A stretch of 64,000 nucleotides of DNA from contig JAEVLN010000012.1 of NCBI GenBank assembly GCA_018350325.1, positions 744,001 through 808,000 of the forward strand, written 5' to 3'. Every line of letters begins with the position of its first letter. The stretch's first letter is position 1. A program made the translations under genes and the position numbers. Positions 54,426 to 64,000 of the stretch are shown here, piece after piece. The DNA is from Globodera rostochiensis (Eukaryota > Nematoda > Chromadorea > Rhabditida > Heteroderidae). Under the pieces are notes generated by a model, which made no database searches, was not told the origin of the DNA, and saw only the letters and a list, made by a program, of their open reading frames with translations.

Positions 54426-56227
54426 TTTACTCCCCCCCCCAAACAATATAACAATTCGCCCTTAAACAAACAAAGCACCCCCCCCTTCCCCCCCCCCCAG
54501 TTCATTGACTTTATTACAGACACTTCTCCGCTGAACATCACTTAGACATCGCCACAATTGACAGATTCCCACCATTAGACACCCCCCCCCCCACTCCTCT
54601 CCTCCTCTCCTCCAATTATCCCAAGCAAATCCCATCACATTCAGCCGCCGGTCGGCTTTCCAGAATGTGCCCGCAGGCAAAGTCCATTATTCGGAATTTG
54701 GGCTCATTTAATGCCAAAATCGGAGACAACAGAAATTCGGAAACCTTTAGAATTCGGGAGAAACAGACGACCCCCCCCCTCTCCCATTTATATATTTATT
54801 CTCATTGTATCTCAAAATAAACCAAAAATCTTTGACCCCCCGCCCCTCTTTTTTTATTTTTTGGCGCAAAAAGTCATTGGCCGGGCCATCGCGCAAAATG
54901 AATTTGAAATGAATGGGAGGAATAATTAATTACCTAATTAGAATAATTAATTTCCTAATTAATTGGGGACCCCCCGGCATATGCAAATGTAAATGATGCC
55001 ATTTCCATTCGAATAAACAAACCTCTCACTCTATTTTCAATGTTTTTGGGACTGTTGAATTGACAAAATCACACATCTCATTTGTCAGTGAATTTTTCCC
55101 GTCGTTTGATCGGTCGGCCACCCAAATTGTATTTATTACCTAAATCCCCCCCCCCCCCCAATTTAATGATCCAACCCCTCCAACCGTTGTTTTGCCATTC
55201 CCTCCCCCTCCCCCCCCCCTCTCACCGATCACCGCAATTTGTGCGGCGCCTGCTGCTGACTGGATTGGTGCGATTTGTGGGATTGTCGACGTACAAATCG
55301 GGTGGGGGGGGGGGGGGGGCTCGTGCGGGTTGGGTGACCCCCGTAACAGCAACAACAAACAACAGCAGAAGAAACAGAGAGTGTTTGCGCCATCGGAATT
55401 TCTTTTTGCGCGAGCCAAAGGATGGGGGGGGGGACGAACTTCGAAATCAAATCATCCCGAAATGCTTTTGGTCAGGAAGCTCGAGAGTTTAGCGTCCGAA
55501 AGAGAACCTTTTGGAGGCAAAACCAAAAGCTTAGAACTCTCCGCCGATTGGAGAAGAAAGAGATGGACAGCCTCCGGGGGATGGTCGTCGGCTGATCGGT
55601 AAGAAAAGGGCGGCAGGCGCTGAGAGGCGGTCGGGAATGGATTTCGAATTATGCAAAGTATTCCAAACTCTCGCCGACGTTTCCCATTCATCAAATTGGC
55701 GCTTCGCGAGAATTGGGAATTTCTCACCACCCCCCCCCCCCCCCCCCAATTGTTTCGCGCAATCCGAGAGGGGGGGGGGGGAGGAGGGGGGGGGGGTCAA
55801 GTTGGATTTGGGGGAAGGGGGGGGGGACTTCACCCGGTCCGTTCCATAAGGTTCATGCCGCCGCCGAATAACCAGTTCAGATCAGAGCGGGTCGGTCGGA
55901 CCCATCGCCACCCAATCGCTCTCTGATCCTCCCCTTCTTACCCCACAGAATCCGTCCGACGCCAAACCAATTTGTACAATATGACGGCAATTTTGTGCAA
56001 TTAATGTTCTAATTGTATTATTATTATTATATTTTGCTGATGGCCCGTCGTCCCTTTGCTTAACGCCGGCGGATGCTTTCCGCTTTCAGCTCATTGTCAG
56101 AACAGCGTCAGCGTCAGAGAACGGCACCAGCAGAAGCACAAAAACAGCAGCAAACGTCGCAACAATCGCCAATTCTGGCCAGGCATCGTTTTGTTTATTT
56201 TGCAGCATTTCAAAAACCTCGGGGGAA

Positions 56228-56462
56228 ATTTCAGAGACGTGACCAAATAATGATCAGAAAATCTTTCAGAGACGTGACCAAAAAGTGATCAGAAAATCTT
56301 TCAGAGACGTGACCAAAAAGTGATCAGAAAATCTTTCAGAGACGTGACCAAAAAGTGATCAGAAAATCTTTCAGAGACGTGACCAAATAATGATCAGAAA
56401 ATCTTTCAGAGACGTGTCAGAAAATCTTTCAGAGACGTGACCAAAAAGTGATCAGAAAATCC
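56228..56462. repeat. 35-bp minisatellite upstream of neurabin
   Basis: About seven copies of a 35-bp unit (TCAGAGACGTGACCAAAAAG followed by TGATCAGAAAATCTT). Some units read CAAATAATG, and one unit is internally deleted. It ends about 90 bp before the first neurabin exon. Confidence 0.9.
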
Positions 56463-56520
56463 TTACTTTTTAAAAGTGGGATTTTCGAATATAAATAATT
56501 TGCTCTTTTTATCTAACTAA

Positions 56521-56531
56521 TTTCTCTTAAG
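56521..56531 (+). promoter_or_regulatory. Candidate trans-splice acceptor of neurabin
   Basis: The sequence tttctcttaag ends 19 bases before the neurabin ATG (56551). No upstream coding exon was found, so spliced-leader addition or a 5' UTR intron end is likely. Confidence 0.35.
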
Positions 56532-56550
56532 GCTTGAGCGTTCTCTCGCA

Positions 56551-59500
56551 ATGTCCGCCACCGTCGGTAGTGGCCGCCACCAACTGCAGCCGTCGCCGCC
56601 CTCGTCCTGCTCGCCCAGCTCGCCCTACTCGCCCTCCTCGGCCTCGCCCTCTTCCCTTCCGCCGGACGGAAGCGACCTCGAGGAGATGGAGGAGGAGGAG
56701 GAGGAAGAACGTGAGTTATTTGCCGGAAACTTATACCGTTCACAGAGCTTCAAATACATTTTAATTAATACCAACAAAAAGTCGACTTTTTGGACAAATT
56801 ATTTGTTTTGCGCAGTCCGACCGCACTCAAAAGACGACGGCGTACCGAAAAGCCTGCGCCCGTTGCCGGAAATGGGCACCGACGCGCGGACGCGCTTTAG
56901 CCACACGAAGGCGCTATTTGAGCAGTTGGAACGCACTTCGGCCACCAATCAGCAGAAAATGCCGCCTACGCTTCCCTCTTTTTACTCGCCACGCCTCCAA
57001 AGGTCCGCGGGGATGGCACAATTCAGTCTCGTGGCGGTGAAGGGGGGGGCGGGGATGGCACAATTCAGTCGTGGCGGGGGGGGGAGGAGGGGATGGCACA
57101 ATTCAGTCGTGGCGGGGAAGGGAGCGGGGACGGGGATGGCACAATTCAGTCGTGGCGGTGAAGGGGGGGGGCGGGGATGGCACAATTCAGTCGTGGCGGG
57201 GGGGGGGACGGGGATGACACAATTCAGTCGTCGCGGGGAAGGGAGGGGGGACGGGGATGGCACAATTCAATCGTGACGGGGAGGCGGGGGATCGGGGCGG
57301 GGTCCGTGGGAATTAAGGAAAACATTCAAAAATTGTCCAATTCTTTAGGTCAAGCTCCACTGGCGGTTGCCAAGCTTCTTCCGCCTTCCAGAAGGCTCCT
57401 CCCGCAGTGCCGCCAAAGCCGCCGCCGCCGACGAATGTGCCGCCCAAGTGGCATCATAATGCCCAAGTGACTCCATCCGTTTCCGCGCAATCCTTCGGGC
57501 CCGGCTTTGGAGGTGACGGCGATCAGTTTTTGTTTAAAGCATTGACGTCTTTGACCAGAATTCTTTCGAAACGACCTCACTGATCAATTTAAATTCACTT
57601 TCATCAGTAAATGTTCCGTCTCGTGCCCCCGAAACCACCGCCAAATGTTCGGCTTCGTCTCTGTCTTCGGCTTCTCCTGCCGGCTCACCGCTCACTCAAA
57701 TGGCGCGCAACTTCTCTCAATTTGCCTTTGACGTTGAACGCATCGCGCACATCGATTCCCCCCCAAACGATCGACAAAATGCCAATGCCCCCGGGGGACA
57801 CACGGTCGCAAGTTACCAGCATTTTGCAGACACAACGAGAAGGTGTGAATCTGATCAGTCTGATGGTAGGACTAGGACGAGCCCGTCCCGGTCCTCAGGG
57901 CCCACTCCCACCAGATCGGGGTCCCCGCGTTTCTGATTCTTTTCTCCAATTCTGTTGCCCGTTCTGTTTCTACTACATTCTCCAATTTCTAAAATTGCTT
58001 TTACAATTAGGCTTGTTTCTCGGACGGACGAGTCCAAGCAGTACCAGCAACAGCAGCAGAAGAAGCAAAGTCCATCACCAATAGAAAGTCATGAAGAAGA
58101 GAGTAAAAAAGTGCAGCAAATAAATTATGATGCTTATTGGCGAGGACCGTCATCGTATTACACGAAGCGACTGTTTGGAGTGGAGCAGAAACAGCAGCAG
58201 GAGAGGGAGGAGAGCGAGCAGGAACAGAAACAGCAGCAGACCATTCTGACAAAACGGAAACATGGTTAGGAGGAGGGAGCGCACTTTTCCATGTTAACCT
58301 GATCTTTGTACTTAATTTTGAAACTGTTCTGGCCGAAATTACCCGGACGATCTGATTAGGATTTATTAAAGTCCATAAGATCGTTCTAAGTTGGGGATTA
58401 GCAAAGGAAATAAGCAAGAATATTGGCTCAGATGGAGGCGGCTCATCTCCGCAGAACGGAAGTGAATCGGGCGATTCTGTGCCGTCGGAGCCTCGTCCGA
58501 GCAGTCCACCTCCCTCCGCTCAAAATTTGTCCATGGACGACAAGACGAAGGAGGTCGACCCCACATTTTATTTGGTTTTTTGTATTGAATTTCAAAAAAG
58601 CTTTAGGTCCAGGCCCGAAAAAAGTGTTTAGCCAGCAACTCCACCCCATCGCCGGTGGAGACAATGCGCGGACTGTCGCCGGAGGGCGATTCGATCACCG
58701 GAAGTGGCGGCGCCCGCAAAATTTCTTTCAGCACGGCACCGATCAAAGTGTACAAAACGCACGTAAGTGCAATAATTTAAATTTCGAAAAATTTGGAGGA
58801 ATTTAACACAAAAATGCCGCCGCCTCCTTTTGAGGGCGTCGAAGAATACGACCGCCGAAATGATGACATCGACCCGGTGGCGAGTTGTGCCGAATATGAA
58901 CTGGAACGGAGGCTTGAACGCATGGAACTCTTCGAGGTTTGCAGCGACAAAAAGTTGAGAAATTTTTTTTTCAAATAAAATTACTTTCAGGTGGAATTAG
59001 AAAAGGGCGCCGAAGGGCTCGGAGTTAGCATTATCGGTGAATATTTTCAAGAAATTACCTAATTTCCTCTTAAACGATCCCCCCCCCCTCACCTTAATCT
59101 CCTCTTAAACGATTCATTCCCCTCTAAACGATCCCCTCCAATGTCCAGGAATGGGAGTGGGTGCGGACGCGGGCCTCGAAAAGCTTGGCATTTTCGTCAA
59201 ATCGATTACGCCCGGCGGCGCGGTGCACCGCGACGGGCGCGTGCGCGTCTGCGACCAAATTGTGTCGGTGGACGGCACTTCGCTGGTCGGCGTCTCCCAA
59301 CTTTTCGCCGCACAAACGCTACGCTCCACCGGCGCCCGCGTGCGTTTCACCGTCGGACGTGAGCGGAATTTGGAGGAAAGCGAAGTGGCACAGCTAATTA
59401 GGTAATTAAATCTGCTGGTTGAGTAATGGAAATTGCGCATTTGTTCAGACAATCGCTGGAACAAGATCGCCTGAGGGAACGGCAACGACTCGCGCTGCTG

Positions 59501-61898
59501 TCGGTCAACCAGCCGCCGCAGTTCGTGCCGACGACCGCCGCTTCGTCGACAACGGACGAGGAGGAGCAAACGGGCGACCGGGGCGCCACTGTTAGAGAGG
59601 TGAGAAACGGACGGCACCGGCACAGGTCGGGCGATCGACATTTGTCTCGAGAAGCAGTCCCCCCCCCATTCTCGACAAACTTCTGACTCATTCTTTGGCA
59701 AGGATAGCAACGATTGAGGGAATTGTTGGATTATGTCGACGCTTTCTTATGGCTTTACCATAATAAATGCCATTTTTAGTCCAAACGTGCCGATGCTTTG
59801 GCTAACATCAGACAGCCGCCGGTCGTGGGCAAGGAATCGGAAGAAACGCTTTCCATCCGAACCAAAATCCACGCCCTCGAGTCCGAATTGGTAAATTGAA
59901 CCAAAGTTGCTCCGCGGGTTACCCGAAACCCGACCCAACATTTTCTCGACCCGGAGCAACCCTGAATTGAATATTTTAGAAGGATTTTAATTCATTTTAT
60001 TTCAAAAAAAAGGCCGAATCGCAGCGAAAAGCGTTGGAAATGAGTGCCGAGTTGGACAATATGCGATCGCATTACTCACAGCTGGAGAGTCGGTATACTC
60101 AGGCGACGACAATCGTAAAAAGTTTCCGTGAACGGTAACGGCCTTCGTTTTGGGGGTAAATTTAAATGAAAAAACAAAAAGATTTTAGTGAATTGGAAAT
60201 GCTTAAACGCGAGGAGAGTCACGTTGAGCAGCTGAAGGCCAAGGAACGCGAATATGGCGACCTGGTGGCACAGCTACGGGACCGAATCGACGAGTTGGAA
60301 CGTAAATTGGACGGATTGGCACAGCAAAGAGCGCAGGTCCTTGGGGGGGGGGGGAATTTTGGCAAATTGTAAAAATAAAAAACTTTCAGATGGTTAATGG
60401 CGAATTGAGCGAATTGAAGGAGAGGCTGGAGCAGTGCAAAGCAGGCACTGGTAGACAAAAATGGCATTTAAATCGATTTAAAAAGAGAAAGGATTAAATA
60501 AAACATTCTCAGTCTAATTAATTCAACCCGACAAAAATATGTTTCCATTTTGAGTGCATTCCAATGACCCCTCACAAAATGGAGCAGTACTGGGAAGGCC
60601 AGCAGATGAACATACGCCGGTCATTGTGCCCAAGCCATCGCAGCGACGTCACGGCGGAGGGGAAATGGTACCCGCGCGGTTGATCAGCGTCAAACACGCA
60701 GGACTGGTCTGATCGGATCAAATTGTCAACTCAGACAGAGACAACATTTACACTTTTTGAAGGGCTCTCAGTCTGTGCCGTTGTCGGCGGCGCCGCCTCC
60801 GCCCCCGCACAATCAGCACTTCTACCACCACCAGCAGCAACAGCACGCGGCAAATGCCGACCATCTTCATCACCAACACGGCCATCCCCAATTTGTGATC
60901 GTCACCGGCGGCAATAATCCAAACGCCGTGGGGCCTCAGCAATATCACCGCCAGCAGCAACAACTTCCGTACCCACAGGCAATTTGTGACGAGCCTTCGG
61001 TAGCGAGTTACGGTAACGGAGCGCAACAACAGCAGCAACGGGGCGGAGGAGGTCGTTTCGTGTCGGCGTGCGACAGTCCGGTGCCGAGGTGGCGTGGCAG
61101 CAATTAGTGAATAATTAAATAACCTTTTAGGATTTCCGAACCCGCCTCCCCGGCAATGCCTCAGAAATTCATGCAAGGCATCAAAGGGCACCCGCAGCAC
61201 CACCACCACGGCACGGGCCCCCGGGGGCTGTTGTTTCCGCTGAAGAAGCGATTCGTCTCCTCCGCTGGTAGAGGGGGGCGGGGAGGGGGAAGTCAATATA
61301 TGCTTTTCCATTTGAGTACAGTGTTTTCTGATCATACCAAACGAGTCGTTCATTTTGAGCTGATCAGATCAATTTTGTATCCCTAAAATGATCAAAATAT
61401 TTAGCGGAGCACGAATTTTGGCGTGAAAACATCGAGGCGCAGGTTTGTGCTGCATTTTTGAACAACTTTTAGAATGTTTTATTTTTGAAATTCAGGGCCT
61501 TCAGGTGCTGCACTGGAGCGTGGACGACGTGTGTCAGTTGCTGATCCACATCGGACTGGACAAGTACATTCCAGGTGAAAGGAGCCAAAGACGACACAAA
61601 AGTCAATGTTTTGCATCTCAGAGTTCACGGTCAATCAGATTAACGGGCCCAAGCTTTTGGAGCTGGACGGCTCGCGACTGAAAGTTGGTGAATTTCCCTA
61701 AATTTTCCTCTTTAAATTCTGATCAAATTTTCCCAAATAAAAACGCCTCAGGCCATGGGTTTGTTTAATCACGCCGATCGGGCGGTGATCAAAAAGCGCG
61801 TCAAGGCGATCAAACAGCGCATTGAGCGCGAGCGCAAACAATTGGAGAAGGAGGCGCGTCAGCGCGGCGGTAGCGTCAAAATTGTCAGCGTCCAATGA
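56551..61898 (+). CDS. nab-1: Neurabin / spinophilin (PP1-targeting synaptic scaffold)
   Basis: Neurabin binds F-actin and targets protein phosphatase 1 at synapses and cell junctions; the C. elegans homologue is nab-1. Twenty-two exons join in frame to about 1071 residues, from ATG 56551 to TGA 61898. Order: Ser/Pro-rich acidic N-terminus with [15 protein letters not shown] (actin-binding region motif); Pro- and Gln-rich linkers; the PP1-docking block [17 protein letters not shown] (58700-58762; KISF is the RVxF motif); [20 protein letters not shown]; the PDZ domain at 58991-59401 ([20 protein letters not shown]); coiled coils at 59449-60450; a His/Gln-rich linker (60763-61088); and a SAM domain ([40 protein letters not shown]) at 61496-61810. 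The invertebrate form keeps the SAM domain of neurabin-1 that spinophilin lacks. Exon borders are all GT-AG. Confidence 0.95.
57003..57290. repeat. G-rich minisatellite in neurabin intron 2
   Basis: About eight copies of GGGGATGGCACAATTCAGTC followed by GTGGCGG and a variable G/A-rich filler. The array occupies nearly all of intron 2 (57003-57348). Because it stays open in one frame, it can be mistaken for coding sequence. Confidence 0.85.
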
Positions 61899-62614
61899 AG
61901 GAAATTCCACGCCCAAAAAACAATGCCATAAACATTCACTACCGTATGCTTTCCTCCCCCCCCCCCCCAATTACTGTAACTAACTTCGACCATTTCATTC
62001 CAAACATTTCTGTTCATCAATGCAATTTTCTATTTATTTTCAAATTCGTTGTTGTTCAGAGATTCGTGCCAATGTATTAAAACTATCCTTTCCAAAACAA
62101 AAAACAACAATAGCATATTACTGTCATTTCAATTCGATTACCGTATCCCCCCCAGCGATCAAACGTTTTACCCATAATTTTTGCTTCATATTCTACCGAA
62201 CTAAAAAAGATAAATTATTTATTTTCAAACACCAGACATCGGACGTCCTGCTCTCTGTCCGTCCACTCATGCCCACCGAATGCCCGTCATTTTTTGGGTC
62301 AACGTTTTGCCCACAAATTCAATCAATGCACTTCAAATGTGGGGAGGGGAAGGGGAGAGGGGGGGGGCTGAAGATGAACATCACCAGACATCGGACGTCC
62401 TGCTCTCTGTCCGTCCACTCATGCCCACCGAATGCCCGTCATTTTTTGGGTCAACGTTTTGCCCACAACACATTCAATCAATGCACGCAATAGAGACCAT
62501 GCAAATCAAATGGTCCAAATTTTTCCTTTGTCCGTATTTAATGTTAAGGTCGGTTTTAATTTTGAAGGGTTGGCTTTGCCAAATCCCATTTTCCCAACTT
62601 ACATTTATTTTACA
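61899..62614. other. Intergenic region after neurabin
   Basis: No gene seen. It includes a C run at 61957-61968 and a duplicated block at 62231-62470. Confidence 0.4.
62231..62470. repeat. Direct duplication (~88-bp block, period 152)
   Basis: The block beginning ACCAGACATCGGACGTCCTG at 62231 reappears identically from 62383 up to GTTTTGCCCACAA. The copies are separated by about 60 bp with a G-rich stretch. Non-coding. Confidence 0.85.
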
Positions 62615-63715
62615 ATTTTAGAATTCAGAAGATTCTATTGCCTTATTCTTCAACCCAATAACGGGCGTTCAAGTTGAACAGCTTCGGGTTAGTTAAATGC
62701 TTTTATGAAAATACATTAGTCAAATTTTTGAATTTATTAAATTTAAAAAAAGCTGTCGATTGGCGAATTTTCCATTTTCAGATTCCGGGAGGTCTGTCGC
62801 AATTGGAACTTTGGCCTTTCCCAATTCCGAGCAACTCCACCTGTTGCTTCTTTTGAGAAATTCCGGTCGCGGAGCTTTGGCCACCCTTTAAGTCAAATTA
62901 TGTGTCGCCGAAGTCTATCTATTTGTTAGCGTTGGAAAGGAAAAGGACGCTTTGGTAGGCTTTCTTTGGGATTTTTTTTGTTTTCACAAATTCTTCAAAC
63001 GAGTTTCAATAAACAATATTTAGATTGATATTTAGAGAAACTCGAAAAACAATCATCGCATTGCCATTCAGATCAGTCATTGGAACGATAAAGTGGGTTG
63101 GACATGCTCAACCATCACGTCATCCGTGTTATCCAAGACTCGTTTGGAACTATGCCGTCTCGGCGAACGCGTCCCCGCCGCTGACAACGATTACGCTGCT
63201 TTGGTTGATGCACTCGGCGCAGCCCAGCTATTTTTTGTTCAACAGTGGTGCAATACAGGTGATCGATGGCAAGAATCAAAGAAAAGTCGAAAATTCCAAC
63301 TTTTTTAAACAAAATTATTGGTCTATTTTAAACACCAAAAAAGGTTTAAAAAGTTATTTTATCTAATAGATTTGCATTGTGCCCTACTCGATATCAAATC
63401 CAAATACGGTCTTATTTGGTGATCGTCATGGACACACAATTCTACAAAGGCAAACATCACACCTACGAGGACTATCCCATCGGGAATGTGTTGCATATGG
63501 TCGGGTTGGCCAACAAAAAGGACAAGGAGATGATGGTAAGACATTGGGTTTTTTGATTCTATTTTGACAATACGGCATAAAGTTTGTCATGCCTGTACTG
63601 TTTGCCCTTTATCCCTCAGTTGATTGCCAATGTGTGATGATGTGTCAGTCCTCCATGAGGACTTCTTCAAGAAGTTTTCTATTGACTCCGTTGCCCATTG
63701 AGTCCCATCCTGATT
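62615..63715 (+). pseudogene. Broken Brr2/SNRNP200-like helicase fragment
   Basis: Pieces resemble the C-terminal helicase cassette of the U5 snRNP helicase Brr2. At 63406-63536 there is YLVIVMDTQFYKGKHHTYED and DYPIGNVLHMVGLANKK, ending at a gtaaga donor. Just upstream is FNSGAIQ before a gtgatc donor (63230-63258). After 63620, CVMMCQSS, EDFFKKF and LTPLPIESHPD follow the family order but lie in alternating frames. A weak match FFNPITGVQVEQL is at 62650-62690. At least two frameshifts within 70 bases after 63620, and one near 63230, indicate decay. Introns are retained, so this is a degraded genomic duplicate rather than a processed copy. A badly sequenced real gene running off the window is the alternative. 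Confidence 0.55.
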
Positions 63716-64000
63716 AACTGTCTGTCTTTTTTCTCGAACGCTTCGCCATCTCGACTCCGCACAGTTTATAGCGTTGGATCCGCAACATTTGCTATCCTCC
63801 ATAACGACGACGGCACAACACGGGTTTTTTCAGAATATTGGAGGGTTTTTGGATTTTTGCTTTAACAGTGTGAACCGTCGTCCTTTCCAACGAGCTCTTC
63901 ACAACAGCTTGTTCTCCAACCCATGTCCCAAGCCCAACGAGCCGAATGAAAGGGTACCGAAGCCTCCAGTTGAAGGAAAGACCCGAAACCCGACCCAACA
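63716..64000. other. Window end, no gene seen
   Basis: No frame continues the helicase-like match. The last 19 bases, CCCGAAACCCGACCCAACA, also occur at 59923-59941 inside a neurabin intron, so a short dispersed repeat begins here. Confidence 0.35.

Larger units (their letters stand above)
49518..56520. other. 7-kb gene-poor block of C/G tracts and minisatellites
   Basis: I found no exon chain here. C runs of 8-20 bases (for example 50328-50340, 50817-50830, 52351-52366, 52955-52973, 53471-53478, 55147-55159, 55729-55747) and G runs (50151-50180, 55303-55319, 55770-55826) dominate. Open frames at 50237-50851, 53329-53893, 54030-54465 and 55192-55602 are proline-, glycine- or phenylalanine-rich products of these repeats. 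A real small gene could be hidden, but the sequence does not show one. Confidence 0.45.

Noticed and set aside
54030..54465. Phe/Pro-repeat open frames
   Set aside because: They are translations of the 38-46-bp minisatellite in three frames, not a gene.

Overview
The window is nuclear DNA of a nematode. Genes are cut into many short exons with introns of mostly 45-200 bp, strict GT-AG (occasionally GC-AG) borders, several candidate trans-splice acceptors a few bases before start codons, close same-strand gene spacing, and nematode-typical families such as the DUF273 glycosyltransferase-like proteins. A tylenchid (plant-parasitic) worm is my guess, but nothing in the window proves the species. 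Another mark is the very large number of homopolymer C or G runs of 8-20 bases in introns and between genes.

Left part (0.5-21 kb): an unrecognised multi-exon gene on the minus strand (530-2956); a complete 16-exon SAC1 phosphoinositide phosphatase (3554-6551); an unrecognised single-pass membrane protein (7908-9482); a gene-poor stretch with hairpin repeats and a textbook hAT-like element with an 8-bp target duplication (13209-13854); two complete tandem copies of the E2 enzyme UBE2W (14417-15347 and 16191-17030); and mitochondrial ribosomal protein L1 (17876-20487).

Centre (21-33 kb): CWC22 splicing factor, acylaminoacyl-peptidase and a trimethylaminobutyraldehyde-type aldehyde dehydrogenase (ALDH9) lie head to tail with gaps of 275 and 234 bp, the spacing of a nematode operon. 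Then come three minus-strand genes: a cathepsin B-like cysteine peptidase with an N-terminal membrane anchor (32938-35563), a SET-domain methyltransferase of the SETD3/4/Rubisco-LSMT type (38132-41661) and a PHYHIP-family protein with an unusual C-terminal extension (42499-45166). A DUF273 protein (45651-47413) carries a 239-bp hAT-like MITE in an intron.

Right part (47-64 kb): a proline-rich unknown gene on the minus strand, 7 kb of C/G-tract and minisatellite DNA with no convincing gene, a complete 22-exon neurabin (56551-61898) with PP1-docking motif, PDZ, coiled coils and SAM domain, and finally broken fragments resembling a Brr2/SNRNP200-type helicase.

The genes do not form one pathway; most are housekeeping. 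For SAC1, both UBE2W copies, MRPL1, CWC22, ALDH9, DUF273 and neurabin I assembled exon chains that stay in frame from ATG to stop. Junctions in the other genes are partly uncertain, as stated in each entry.
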